Shown here piece after piece: positions 8,015 to 16,309 of a stretch of DNA of 23,989 bases (its first letter is position 1; every line of letters starts with the position of its first letter). Origin of the DNA: an uncultured Alistipes sp. Lineage in GTDB: Bacteria > Bacteroidota > Bacteroidia > Bacteroidales > Rikenellaceae. Location: positions 1 to 23,989 of the forward strand of contig CALGRZ010000066.1 in NCBI GenBank assembly GCA_937880705.1, read 5' to 3'. The position numbers and the translations under genes are program-made. The notes beneath the pieces were generated by a model. It did no database searches and had not been told where the DNA came from. It saw only the letters and a list, made by a program, of their open reading frames with translations.

Positions 8015-9277
8015 TTATGCGCCGAAGTTGTCAAACAAAATATTCTCCGCAGGCACTCCGAGGCTGTCAAGAAGATTAACTACTGACTGCGCCATCATTG
8101 GAGGACCGCACATGAGGTAGATGATACCCTCTGGCTCATCGTGGTTCTTGAGATATGTCTCATAGAGAACATTGTGTACGAAGCCTGGAACATAAGGTAC
8201 ACCTGCCTTATCTGCCTCTGGATCTGGGCGGTCAAGGGCAAGGTGGAACTTAAAGTTAGGGAACTCCTTCTCAATCTGGTAGTAATCATCAAGGTAGAAT
8301 GCCTCCTTGAGTGAACGAGCGCCATAGAAGAAGTTAACCTTACGACCTGTCTTAAGGGTCTTGAAGAGGTGCATGATGTGTGAACGCATAGGCGCCATAC
8401 CTGCACCACCACCGATAAATACAAGCTCCTGATCATCAGAGAGGTTATCAGGCAAGAAGAACTCACCAAATGGACCTGACATGATAATCTTATCACCTGG
8501 CTTCAAAGAGTAGATATATGATGAACATACACCTGGGTTAACATTCATAAAGCCACCTGTAGCACGGTCAAATGGAGGTGTTGCAATACGAACATTAAGC
8601 TTGATGATATCACCCTCGGCTGGATAAGTCGCGCAAGAGTATGCACGAACCTGAGGCTCTGGATTAACCATCTTGAGGTTGAATACACCCATCTTCTCCC
8701 AATCCTCACGATACTCTGGGTCAACATCGATATCCTTATAATCTACAGTGATTGCAGGAACATCAATCTGTATATAACCACCAGAGCGGAAGTTTAGATG
8801 CTCACCCTCAGGAAGCTTAACAACGAACTCCTTGATAAATGTTGCTACATTGTGGTTAGATACAACCTCACACTCCCACTTCTTAATGCTAAGCACAGAT
8901 GCAGGAACCTTAATAGCTAAATCCTCCTTAACCTTAACCTGACAGCCAAGTCTCCAGCCCTCGTTAATCTGACGGCGGTTGAAGAAGCCACGCTCAGTAG
9001 GGAGAATCTCTCCACCACCAGATACCACCTGACACTTGCACTGACCGCAAGCACCCTTACCACCACAAGCAGAAGGGAGGAAGATACCCTGCTCAGAGAG
9101 TGTGCTAAGAAGTGTAGAGCCAGACTCTACCTCCAACACCTTATCGCCATCGTTGATGTTAATCTTAACAGCACCTGACGATGTAAGTTTTGCCTTTGCA
9201 AAGAGTAGTAGCGCCACCAACACGAGTGTCACCACAAGAAAGGCAATAACTGCCCATAAAATAATAGAAAAATTCAT
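8015..9277 (-). CDS. nqrF: Na+-NQR subunit F, NADH-oxidising flavoprotein
   Basis: 420 residues. Entry subunit of the pump: takes electrons from NADH onto FAD and then a 2Fe-2S cluster. A single N-terminal membrane helix (about 5-27) anchors it. The plant-type ferredoxin domain has Cys71, Cys77, Cys80 (CGGKGACGQC) and Cys112. The FAD motif RAYS is at 211-214, the NADH-binding motif GGGAGMAP at 289-296, CGPP at about 390 and the terminal FDNFGA is intact. Length is close to the Vibrio cholerae subunit (about 407). It is the last gene of nqrABCDEF, 22 nt after nqrE, and ends with TAA just before the hairpin module. No clear Shine-Dalgarno sequence precedes it, unlike nqrB, nqrD and nqrE. Confidence 0.98.
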   Translation of the reverse strand: MNFSIILWAVIAFLVVTLVLVALLLFAKAKLTSSGAVKININDGDKVLEVESGSTLLSTLSEQGIFLPSACGGKGACGQCKCQVVSGGGEILPTERGFFNRRQINEGWRLGCQVKVKEDLAIKVPASVLSIKKWECEVVSNHNVATFIKEFVVKLPEGEHLNFRSGGYIQIDVPAITVDYKDIDVDPEYREDWEKMGVFNLKMVNPEPQVRAYSCATYPAEGDIIKLNVRIATPPFDRATGGFMNVNPGVCSSYIYSLKPGDKIIMSGPFGEFFLPDNLSDDQELVFIGGGAGMAPMRSHIMHLFKTLKTGRKVNFFYGARSLKEAFYLDDYYQIEKEFPNFKFHLALDRPDPEADKAGVPYVPGFVHNVLYETYLKNHDEPEGIIYLMCGPPMMAQSVVNLLDSLGVPAENILFDNFGA

Positions 9278-9299
9278 ACTCTATACTCTTATTAAAGGT

Positions 9300-9899
9300 T
9301 TACAACTGAATACCAGAGAAGATCATAAATGCCATACCCATCAAACCTGTAATGATGAATGTGATACCAGGACCCTTCATCGCAGCAGGAACATGTGAGT
9401 ACTCAATCTTCTCACGAATAGCAGCCATCATAACGATAGCCAACCACCAACCAACACCTGAGCCAAGACCATAGACAACAGAGTCGCCAAATGAGTTAAT
9501 CTCAGTGCCTACCATCTGCTGCATAAACAACGAGCCACCCATGATGGCACAGTTTACAGCGATAAGTGGCAAGAAGATACCAAGGCTATTGTACAACGAT
9601 GGTGAGAACTTCTCCACAACCATCTCCACCAACTGCACAAAGGCAGCAATAACGGCAATGAACAAGATGAATGACAAGAAGCTCAAGTCAACACCCTCTG
9701 CCAATGCGTTTGGAGCCAATACATACTGGTTAAGAAGGTAGTTCAAAGGCACGGTCATAAGCTGCACAAATGTTACGGCAGCACCCAAGCCTATAGCAGT
9801 CTTAACGCTCTTCGAAACGGCAATGTACGAACACATACCGAAGAAGTATGCGAAGACCATGTTCTCGATAAATACCGAATTAATAAACAAATTCAACAT
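9300..9899 (-). CDS. nqrE: Na+-NQR subunit E, integral membrane protein
   Basis: 199 residues, six predicted membrane helices, homologous to NqrD and to RnfA. With NqrD it holds the iron centre between the two subunits. The expected Cys ligands are here as Cys23 (FGMCSYIAV) and Cys117 (AVNCAIMGG). It starts 11 nt after nqrD. AGGAGGG at 9906-9912 overlaps the nqrD stop and lies 6 nt before the ATG. Codon use in the 3' part is more AT-rich than in nqrA-D. Confidence 0.98.
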   Translation of the reverse strand: MLNLFINSVFIENMVFAYFFGMCSYIAVSKSVKTAIGLGAAVTFVQLMTVPLNYLLNQYVLAPNALAEGVDLSFLSFILFIAVIAAFVQLVEMVVEKFSPSLYNSLGIFLPLIAVNCAIMGGSLFMQQMVGTEINSFGDSVVYGLGSGVGWWLAIVMMAAIREKIEYSHVPAAMKGPGITFIITGLMGMAFMIFSGIQL

Positions 9900-9905
9900 A
9901 CGCTA

Positions 9906-9912
9906 CCCTCCT
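9906..9912 (-). promoter_or_regulatory. Shine-Dalgarno of nqrE, AGGAGGG
   Basis: AGGAGGG lies 6 nt before the nqrE ATG and overlaps the nqrD TAG stop. It is a near-perfect match to the anti-SD, uncommon in this phylum, and fixes the nqrE start. Confidence 0.75.
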
Positions 9913-10513
9913 ATTTTTCCTGTAAATCCTTGTTAATAGAGCGGTGAATCCAGATGATAACACCTACGATGATAAGAGCCATGGGCGGGAACAGCATCAA
10001 CGAGTTGTTGACATAGCCGAAGCGTGCCAAAACATCGAAGCCGAAGAGTGTACCCGAACCAAAGAGCTCGCGGAAGAAGGCCACGATAACGAGTATCAAG
10101 GCGTAGCCGATACCGTTGGCAACACCGTCAACAAACGAGTCCCAAGGCTTGTTACCAAGGGCAAAGGCCTCGACACGACCCATGACGATACAGTTGGTGA
10201 TGATAAGACCAACGTAGACCGAGAGCTGCTTCGACACATCGTACATATAGGCGCGCAGAACCTGGTCAACGACGATAACCAGCGTTGCGATAACAACCAA
10301 CTGCACGATGATACGAATACGCGAAGGTACGCCATTACGCAGCAGCGACATGATAAGGTTTGAGAAGGCAGTAACGAAGATTACCGACAAACCCATAACA
10401 CATGCAGGCTCGAGCTTTACCGTAACGGCCAAAGCCGAGCAGATACCCAAAATCTGAACGATAACGGGGTTATTTGCTGCCAAAGGATTAGTAAAATTCT
10501 TGCTCAACTTCAT
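9911..10513 (-). CDS. nqrD: Na+-NQR subunit D, integral membrane protein
   Basis: 200 residues with six predicted membrane helices. Paired with NqrE in the Na+/electron path through the membrane. The iron ligands are Cys25 (LGICSALAV) and Cys108 (ITNCIVMGR), mirroring those in Nqr[13 protein letters not shown] and [11 protein letters not shown] are typical of the family. It starts 3 nt after the nqrC stop, so translational coupling is likely. Confidence 0.98.
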   Translation of the reverse strand: MKLSKNFTNPLAANNPVIVQILGICSALAVTVKLEPACVMGLSVIFVTAFSNLIMSLLRNGVPSRIRIIVQLVVIATLVIVVDQVLRAYMYDVSKQLSVYVGLIITNCIVMGRVEAFALGNKPWDSFVDGVANGIGYALILVIVAFFRELFGSGTLFGFDVLARFGYVNNSLMLFPPMALIIVGVIIWIHRSINKDLQEK

Positions 10514-10516
10514 AGC

Positions 10517-11326
10517 TTACTCCTCCTCAACATTATTAGGTTCAACATTTACGCTGCCATCTGCAGGATAGTCGGCCAAGTCGCAGCAGTCATCGGCACA
10601 TGCAGTCTCGATGTCGGCCTCGGCCTGCGTAGCGGTGGCACGAAGCAACGACTCGTACTTCGAGATAGAGGTCTGCAACATGGCGTTAACACCGTCACAG
10701 GTCTTGGTACCACCGGTGATGGCATCTACCTGATGCTCGTTCTGGGCACCACCCTTCTGCATGCGCACGGCGAACTCGCCCTCGGCATTGTAGAGAGCCT
10801 TACCCTCGAAGGCAGACTGAACAGTCGCGGTGGTGATCTCGGCACCCAGACCGGGGGTCTCACCCGCGTGGTCCATAACGATACCGGTGATCAGGACATT
10901 ATCCTCGCTCTTCTGCAACGACACATAGCCCCAGATATCACCCCAAAGACCCTTACCTACCATAGGCAGAACGTACTTGCTCACACCATCCTTCTCCAAA
11001 AGGAAGATGGGCAGCTCGTCGGTAGCCTCCGACAGAGCCTTGCGGTTGCCCAGGAGGTCGAAGATGGCCTGTACGTCGGTCGTATTTGCTGAGTCAACAG
11101 CCACAAACTCACCGCCCGTAAGACGGCCCATAGTAACTACCTCATCAAAGTTGGCATCAGCCTCGCCAAAGGCCTTCATGATAGATACCTTCTGCTCGTT
11201 GAGCACGTTAGCATCCTGCTGCGGCTTGAGTGCCGTGGCCAGCGTAGCGAGCAAAGCACCAACGATTACCACCATCACAACGGTGTAGGTGATAATATAT
11301 ACGTTTGAATTCTTATTGATTGCCAT
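10517..11326 (-). CDS. nqrC: Na+-NQR subunit C, covalent-FMN subunit, with acidic Cys-containing tail
   Basis: 269 residues. One N-terminal helix (about 11-33), then a periplasmic FMN-binding domain. The flavinylation motif DAITGGT puts the FMN-accepting threonine at 207, attached by an ApbE-type transferase not in this window. GLWGDIWGYV (126-135) and GETPGLGAEI (155-164) are conserved. The C-terminus is odd: from about 232 it becomes acidic, with CADDCC (243-248) and a terminal EEE. It does not resemble the NqrC tails I know, and the EEE codons create the SD of nqrD. The gene begins 8 nt after nqrB. Confidence 0.97.
   Translation of the reverse strand: MAINKNSNVYIITYTVVMVVIVGALLATLATALKPQQDANVLNEQKVSIMKAFGEADANFDEVVTMGRLTGGEFVAVDSANTTDVQAIFDLLGNRKALSEATDELPIFLLEKDGVSKYVLPMVGKGLWGDIWGYVSLQKSEDNVLITGIVMDHAGETPGLGAEITTATVQSAFEGKALYNAEGEFAVRMQKGGAQNEHQVDAITGGTKTCDGVNAMLQTSISKYESLLRATATQAEADIETACADDCCDLADYPADGSVNVEPNNVEEE
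10520..10528 (-). promoter_or_regulatory. Shine-Dalgarno of nqrD, GAGGAGGAG
   Basis: The last three Glu codons of nqrC read GAGGAGGAG and lie 6 nt before the nqrD ATG, so coding sequence doubles as ribosome-binding site. Confidence 0.7.
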
Positions 11327-11334
11327 AGCTCCGA

Positions 11335-12438
11335 TTATTTTACATTCTTAATTAACTTCTTACGACGCGCCACATTACGCTCAACAACGAAGTAGTCGAT
11401 CAGCGGAGCCAAGGCGTTCATAAAGAGGATCGAGAGCATCATACCCTCGGGGTATGCGGGGTTAACCACGCGGATCAGAACGGCCAACATACCCACCATC
11501 AGACCGTAGATCCACTTACCGCAGTTGGTCTGGGCAGAGGTTACGGGGTCGGTAGCCATGAAGACAGCACCGAAGGCGAAGCCACCAACCAGCAGGTGGT
11601 AGTAGGCAGGATATGCCGTCATGCCGAGCCACTGGAAGAGATAGCCCATAGCCAGACCACCTACAAATACCGAGAGCATAATACGCCATGAGGCTACGCC
11701 GGTGAACAACAGCAGAGCCGCACCCAGCAGGATGGCTGCCGTAGAGGTCTCACCTGCCGAACCGGGGATAAGACCCAGGAAGGCATCCAGAGCACTCCAC
11801 TGCATCTCACCCGTTGTGGCGAGCTGCTCCAGAGCCGTAGCACCCGTCTTACCATCGGCATACCATACAGCCTCACCCGACATCTGGGGTGTGTAGGCGA
11901 AGAAGGCGAAGGCACGAGCCAGCAGCGCAGGGTTAAAGACGTTCATACCCGTACCACCGAAGACCTCCTTACCGATGATAACGGCAAAGGCGGTCGACAG
12001 AGCCACGATCCACAAGGGGATGGTGATGGGCATGACCATAGGAATCAGAAGACCCGACACGAGGAAACCCTCGTTGATCTCGTGCTTACGCTTCTGGGCA
12101 AATGCAAACTCGATGGCAAGACCCGTAACGTAAGATACGATGATCATGGGCAACATCTTCAGAAAACCGTACCAGAAGGCGGGCAGGATGCCCTCGATGC
12201 CGGCCTGGTAACCGATGTTGTACATGCCTACCAGCAACGCGGGAACAAGAGCCAGCACAACGACGATCATAACGCGCTTGATGTCGTTACAGTCGCGGAT
12301 GTGAGCACCCTTCGTAGTCACGGTGTTGGGGACAAAAAGGAATGTCTCGAAGCCCTCGAAGGTCGAGTGCAGGAAACTGAGCTTACCTCCCTCCGAGAAG
12401 GTGGGCTTAATCTTATCAACAAATTTACGCAATCCCAT
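11335..12438 (-). CDS. nqrB: Na+-NQR subunit B, FMN- and riboflavin-binding membrane subunit
   Basis: 367 residues, the largest membrane subunit, related to RnfD. About ten hydrophobic segments. GGTGMNVFNPALLARAFAF (161-179) is a family signature. The flavinylation motif is TGAT (198-201), making Thr201 the likely FMN-accepting residue. Somewhat shorter than the Vibrio subunit (about 415), with a short N-terminal cytoplasmic part. Starts 3 nt after nqrA; AAGGAG at 12448-12453, inside the nqrA 3' end, lies 9 nt before the ATG. Confidence 0.98.
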   Translation of the reverse strand: MGLRKFVDKIKPTFSEGGKLSFLHSTFEGFETFLFVPNTVTTKGAHIRDCNDIKRVMIVVVLALVPALLVGMYNIGYQAGIEGILPAFWYGFLKMLPMIIVSYVTGLAIEFAFAQKRKHEINEGFLVSGLLIPMVMPITIPLWIVALSTAFAVIIGKEVFGGTGMNVFNPALLARAFAFFAYTPQMSGEAVWYADGKTGATALEQLATTGEMQWSALDAFLGLIPGSAGETSTAAILLGAALLLFTGVASWRIMLSVFVGGLAMGYLFQWLGMTAYPAYYHLLVGGFAFGAVFMATDPVTSAQTNCGKWIYGLMVGMLAVLIRVVNPAYPEGMMLSILFMNALAPLIDYFVVERNVARRKKLIKNVK

Positions 12439-12441
12439 AGT

Positions 12442-13779
12442 TTAGCTCTCCTTAATCATTGTGTTAATACCATCACGCACGATCTGCTGCATCTCGATCT
12501 TTGAGGGATCGACAAACTCGCAGAGTGCCAAATCCTCGGGCAGTACCTCGTACAGACCCAGGTTCTCCATCTTGTCGAGATCCTTAACCAGGATAGCCTT
12601 GAGCAGGTACGCAACGTAGATGTCCATAGGCAGGTAGTTCTCGTAGAGACCCGTCACGACGAAGGGACGCTCGCCACCATTGAGGTTGGTATCGAGATTG
12701 TAGCTCTTCTTGGGGCAGAGCCACGAGAAGTAGGCACGCGATACCGAGAAGCGGTGGAAACGGGGCATAGCCCAACCCAGAAGCTCATAGACGTTACCCT
12801 CGGGGATCACGGTGAGCTGGTTGGCATCGGCCGAGATATAGCCATCGGCCTCAACCTTGCGACCGGTGAGCACGTTACCCGAGATGATGCGCACGTTCTG
12901 GCCAACCTTGCCCATGAACGACTCCACAGCGGCACCCGAGATGATGCGCTTGTAGAGGGGTGCCTCAACCTCGCTACCGGTAACGGCTACGATCTTGGTC
13001 ATGTCGAGCTTGCCGCTCTTAACCAGACGACCGATGAGGGCCACATCCTGGATGTTGACGGTCCAAACCACGTCACCCTTGGCGATGCGGTCGATGTGGT
13101 GGATCTGAACACCCACATTACCTACGGGGTGCTTACCCGAGAAGGTGTGGTACTCAACACCACGAACGTCGGCCATATAACCCTCGTCACCCTTGCGAGC
13201 CGAGAGGTGTACCTTACCCGAGGTGAGGCGTGCCAACACAGCCATACCTGCCTCAACAGAGGCCTTCTCTGCGCTCAACACGAAGTTGTAGTCGGGTGCC
13301 AGAGGTGCCGAGTCGAAGGCCGACACAAAGATAGCCTTGGGCTCCACGTCGGGGTTGGCAATAACACCGAAAGGACGCTCCACGATGCGGGTCCACAGAC
13401 CCGACTGAAGCAACATCTCGACGATAGCCGAACGCTCTGCCTTGGCAACATCTACCACCTGCAACTCCTTGACGGTCTGCTGCTGGTCGGGCTCCACGGC
13501 AACATTCAGAAGCTTGCGCTTCTCGCCACGGTTGATGGCCGAAACCACACCGCTGACGGGCGAGGTGAAGAGAATACGGGGGTTGTTCTTGTCAAAGAAC
13601 AGGGCCGTACCCACCTCTACCTTGTCACCAACCTTAACCAACAGCTTGGGAGTAACGTTCTCGTAATCCAGAGGGCTCACGGCATACGACTTGGCCATAG
13701 GTGCATCTACGACCTTGGCCTCGGCCTTACCCTTCAGATTAATGTCGAGACCTTTACATAATTTAATGTTTTTCGACAT
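12442..13779 (-). CDS. nqrA: Na+-NQR subunit A, peripheral cytoplasmic subunit
   Basis: 445 residues, no membrane helices. Peripheral subunit of the Na+ pump, linked to quinone binding in biochemical studies. It begins MSKNIKLCKGLDINLKGKAE, the family start, with the barrel-sandwich part KVGDKVEVGTALFFDKNN and the fold containing NPDVEPKAIFVSAFDSAPLAP. Length matches the family. First gene of the operon; translation starts about 64 nt behind a predicted promoter and no SD is seen. Codon use is markedly GC-richer than in nqrF. Confidence 0.98.
   Translation of the reverse strand: MSKNIKLCKGLDINLKGKAEAKVVDAPMAKSYAVSPLDYENVTPKLLVKVGDKVEVGTALFFDKNNPRILFTSPVSGVVSAINRGEKRKLLNVAVEPDQQQTVKELQVVDVAKAERSAIVEMLLQSGLWTRIVERPFGVIANPDVEPKAIFVSAFDSAPLAPDYNFVLSAEKASVEAGMAVLARLTSGKVHLSARKGDEGYMADVRGVEYHTFSGKHPVGNVGVQIHHIDRIAKGDVVWTVNIQDVALIGRLVKSGKLDMTKIVAVTGSEVEAPLYKRIISGAAVESFMGKVGQNVRIISGNVLTGRKVEADGYISADANQLTVIPEGNVYELLGWAMPRFHRFSVSRAYFSWLCPKKSYNLDTNLNGGERPFVVTGLYENYLPMDIYVAYLLKAILVKDLDKMENLGLYEVLPEDLALCEFVDPSKIEMQQIVRDGINTMIKES
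12448..12453 (-). promoter_or_regulatory. Shine-Dalgarno of nqrB, AAGGAG
   Basis: AAGGAG lies 9 nt before the nqrB ATG, within the last codons of nqrA. It supports the chosen start and coupled translation. Confidence 0.7.
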
Positions 13780-13849
13780 AGAAACTGTTTGTTAGTTAAT
13801 TTAAGTAGTTATTATCTTTATGATTGTATCTTAATGCTGTGCGTCATCA

Positions 13850-13857
13850 CAAACGTA
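13850..13857 (-). promoter_or_regulatory. Predicted nqr operon promoter, TACGTTTG
   Basis: TACGTTTG on the minus strand is an exact TAnnTTTG match. A TTCG 16 nt upstream is a weak -33 candidate. The predicted start near 13843 gives a leader of about 64 nt. The gap also carries the promoter of the plus-strand operon. Confidence 0.6.
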
Positions 13858-13920
13858 CACTATAAAACGCGCACGAAGATACTGATTTTTTTTGAACTGC
13901 ACAATCTTTAGTCTCCATAT

Positions 13921-13952
13921 TTTGCTTTTTGACAGATAATTTAGTATTTTTG
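13921..13952 (+). promoter_or_regulatory. Promoter of the TatD-like/tcdA operon, near-ideal -33/-7
   Basis: TTTG at 13921-13924, exactly 20 nt, then TATTTTTG at 13945-13952. This is the best fit to the Bacteroidetes promoter in the window. Transcription would begin near 13959, only about 10-17 nt before the first ATGs, so the mRNA is nearly leaderless. Confidence 0.7.
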
Positions 13953-13969
13953 TAGTCAGATACCGCTTT

Positions 13970-14551
13970 ATGGCTATGCGTTACGTCGATATTCACACCC
14001 ACAACCCCAAGGAGGGGACACTATGGCCCCGCATGGAGGGTGTGCACCCATGGGCGGCCGAGCGTGAGGTTGCACTACCCCGCTTCGAGGAGTGCCAGAT
14101 AGTCGGCGAGACGGGTCTGGACTACGCCTCGCAGGTCGACCGCAAGGCCCAGGAGTCGCTCTTTCGCAGCCACCTTGCCGCAGCCGCGAGGCTCGACAAG
14201 CCCGTGGTGCTGCACACCGTGCGCAGCTTCGAGCCGACGATGAAGATCCTCGCCGAATACCGCCTCAAGGGTGTCGTATTTCACGGCTTCGTAGGCTCAC
14301 GCCAGCAGGCCGAGCGATGCTTCGAGCGAGGGTACTACCTCTCGTTTGGCCACCGCTCGCTCTGCTCACCGCGTACACGCGAGGTGATAGTCTCGGCACC
14401 CGAGGAGTCGATATTCTGCGAAACCGACGACATGCCCACGCCCACGATCGAGCAGATATACGAGGCTGTGGCCCTGCTGCGCGGGGCCGATGTGGAGCAG
14501 ATAGCACGCACCATGGAGCGCAGTTTTAACAGGTTAATAATCGAAGGATGA
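13970..14551 (+). CDS. Compact TatD-family metal-dependent hydrolase
   Basis: 193 residues, short for TatD proteins (about 255-265). TatD enzymes are cytoplasmic metal-dependent nucleases/phosphoesterases of the amidohydrolase superfamily. The metal-site motifs are all present in order: DIHTH (His9, His11), GVHPW, GETGLD (Glu47), VVLHT (His82), FHGF (His105) and ETDD (152-154). The missing length is mainly between DIHTH and GVHPW, where most TatD proteins have about 50 more residues, so the protein looks compact rather than broken. The ATG at 13970 is used here; a second at 13976 (MRYVDIHTH) is equally possible. The stop overlaps the tcdA start as ATGA. Substrate unknown. Confidence 0.85.
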   Translation: MAMRYVDIHTHNPKEGTLWPRMEGVHPWAAEREVALPRFEECQIVGETGLDYASQVDRKAQESLFRSHLAAAARLDKPVVLHTVRSFEPTMKILAEYRLKGVVFHGFVGSRQQAERCFERGYYLSFGHRSLCSPRTREVIVSAPEESIFCETDDMPTPTIEQIYEAVALLRGADVEQIARTMERSFNRLIIEG

Positions 14552-15288
14552 GCTGGTTAGAACGTACCGAGCTACTGCTTGGCACAGAGAAACTTGAGAT
14601 ACTACACCGCGCCCGCGTACTTGTCGTAGGCGTGGGTGGCGTGGGTGCCTACGCCGCCGAGATGGTCGTGCGTGCAGGTGTGGGACACCTCACCATAGCC
14701 GATGCCGACTGCGTTACGCAGAGCAACATCAACCGACAGCTTGTGGCCCTGCACTCGACCATAGGTGAGCAGAAGTGCGAGGTGCTGGCCAAGCGTCTGA
14801 AGGATATAAACCCCACACTGGAGCTGAAGGTCGTAAACCGCTTTATCAAGGACAACGAGACCGACGAGCTGCTCGAGAGCGATAGGTTTGACTACGTTGT
14901 CGACGCCATAGACACCCTCTCGCCCAAGCTCGCACTGATCAAAGGTGCGCTCGACAGAGGCATACCGCTGGTAAGCTCGATGGGTGCCGGTGCGAAGGTC
15001 GACCCCACGCTCATGGAGATTAAGGATATCGCCAAAACGCACCACTGCCCACTGGCCCACATGCTCCGCAAACGCCTCCACAAGATAGGCATCAAGCGCG
15101 GCTTCTGGGCCGTATTTTCGCCCGAGCCCGTGAGGGAGGGGGCGATGATACTATGCGAGGAGCAGAACAAAAAGTCGAATGTAGGCACCATAAGCTACAT
15201 TCCCGCACTCTTTGGCATCGGCTGCGCCTCGGTGGTCATCCGCGAACTGATAGGCGAGATGCCACGACCAAGCAACGACACGAACTAA
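14548..15288 (+). CDS. tcdA: tRNA threonylcarbamoyladenosine dehydratase (TcdA/CsdL, ThiF superfamily)
   Basis: 246 residues. ATP-dependent E1-like enzyme that dehydrates t6A37 of tRNAs to the cyclic form ct6A. The nucleotide-binding loop is GVGGVGAYAAEM (28-39), followed by TIADADCVTQSNINRQ (49-64), the adenylation-site pattern. VVDAIDTLSPKLALI (117-131) and SSMGAGAKVDPT match the TcdA branch rather than ThiF/MoeB, as does HCPLAHMLRKRL. Overlaps the TatD-like gene by 4 nt (ATGA), so coupling is expected. CsdA/CsdE-type sulfur-transfer partners are not in the window. Confidence 0.93.
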   Translation: MSWLERTELLLGTEKLEILHRARVLVVGVGGVGAYAAEMVVRAGVGHLTIADADCVTQSNINRQLVALHSTIGEQKCEVLAKRLKDINPTLELKVVNRFIKDNETDELLESDRFDYVVDAIDTLSPKLALIKGALDRGIPLVSSMGAGAKVDPTLMEIKDIAKTHHCPLAHMLRKRLHKIGIKRGFWAVFSPEPVREGAMILCEEQNKKSNVGTISYIPALFGIGCASVVIRELIGEMPRPSNDTN

Positions 15289-15299
15289 ATAATGAAGAT

Positions 15300-16232
15300 A
15301 TGAGAAAAATAGTCTTTTTGGATGAGTACAGCATCGCAGGACGCGACATGTCGAAGATCGCCGCGATGGGCGAATATGTAGCCTACGACAACACGCGAAA
15401 GGAGGAGGTTGTGGAGCGTCTGCGCGGTGCCGAGATCGCCATCTCGAACAAGGTGATGATATCGGGCGAGGCGATGCGCCAGCTGCCCGACCTGAAGCTG
15501 ATATGCGTGGCAGCTACGGGAATGAACAACGTAGACCTCGTCACAGCCAAGGAGTTAGGCATCGAGGTGAAGAACGCCGTGGGCTACTCGACGACCTCCG
15601 TAGCGGAGACCACACTGGCCTCGGCACTCGCCCTGGCACGCCACATCGCCTACTTCAACGAATACTTCCACGATGGTCGCTACGCCGCTGCCGACCGCGC
15701 CTTCTGCTTCGACAGGATGACCTACGAGATTAGAGGCAAGCGTTGGGGCATCATCGGCCTGGGTAACATCGGCCGCGAGGTGGCACGTCTGGCCAAGGCC
15801 TTTGGCTGCGAGGTGGCCTACTACTCGACATCGGGCGTAAGGCGCGAGGAGGAGATACCCTCGATGGAGCTCGACGAGCTGCTCAAGTGGAGCGACATAG
15901 TGTCGGTACACTCACCCCTGAATGAGCGCACACGCGGTCTGGTGGGTCGTCAGCAGTTGCAGATGATGAAGCCCTCGGCCGTCATCATCAACGTGGCGCG
16001 TGGCGGCATCATCGACGAGGCTGCCCTGGCCGAGGCTCTCGACAGTGGCTGGCTCTCGGCCGCAGCACTCGACGTATTCTCGGTGGAGCCGCTCAAGGAG
16101 TCACCCCTCTTCCACATCCGCGATAAGTACCGTCTGCTGGCCTCGCCGCACAACGCCTGGGCAGCAGCCGAGGCCATAGACCGCCTGCTGGAGTGCGTGG
16201 CAGAGAACATCCGAGAGTACATAGCAAAGTAG
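15300..16232 (+). CDS. D-2-hydroxyacid dehydrogenase (glycerate/hydroxypyruvate type)
   Basis: 310 residues from the ATG at 15300. The frame is open further upstream to 15153, but that part overlaps tcdA and lacks homologous character. Reduces 2-oxoacids to D-2-hydroxyacids with a nicotinamide cofactor. The Rossmann motif is GLGNIG (153-158), the catalytic triad Arg234 (NVARGG), Glu263 (VEP) and His284 (SPHNAW). After beta-2 the sequence is AYYSTSGVRR, with no Asp where NAD-specific members usually have one, so NADPH use or mixed specificity is possible (inference). Starts 11 nt after tcdA; last gene before the terminator at 16260. The real substrate is unknown. Confidence 0.9.
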   Translation: MRKIVFLDEYSIAGRDMSKIAAMGEYVAYDNTRKEEVVERLRGAEIAISNKVMISGEAMRQLPDLKLICVAATGMNNVDLVTAKELGIEVKNAVGYSTTSVAETTLASALALARHIAYFNEYFHDGRYAAADRAFCFDRMTYEIRGKRWGIIGLGNIGREVARLAKAFGCEVAYYSTSGVRREEEIPSMELDELLKWSDIVSVHSPLNERTRGLVGRQQLQMMKPSAVIINVARGGIIDEAALAEALDSGWLSAAALDVFSVEPLKESPLFHIRDKYRLLASPHNAWAAAEAIDRLLECVAENIREYIAK

Positions 16233-16259
16233 ACCTTTTAAGGGGCTGCTAACAAACAA

Positions 16260-16299
16260 CATACCCCGGGGCCGATGGCCTCGGGGTATGCTCTTTTTG
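16260..16299 (+). terminator. Strong rho-independent terminator, 14-bp stem
   Basis: CATACCCCGGGGCC, loop GAT, GGCCTCGGGGTATG (one G-T pair), then CTCTTTTTG. It is 27 nt after the dehydrogenase stop and ends the plus-strand operon. The minus-strand side (TTGTTTGTTAG) may also serve the convergent DUF5723 gene, whose stop is 10 nt away. Confidence 0.9.
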
Positions 16300-16309
16300 C
16301 ATCATTACC

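Noticed and set aside
12754..13761. 335-codon plus-strand ORF opposite nqrA
   Set aside because: It is fully antisense to a certain NqrA. Its protein is rich in His/Leu/Gly as expected of a mirror frame in GC-rich sequence, and no promoter or family is seen.
15153..15299. N-terminal extension of the hydroxyacid dehydrogenase
   Set aside because: It overlaps tcdA in another frame, and homology-like sequence begins only at MRKIVFLDEY (15300).
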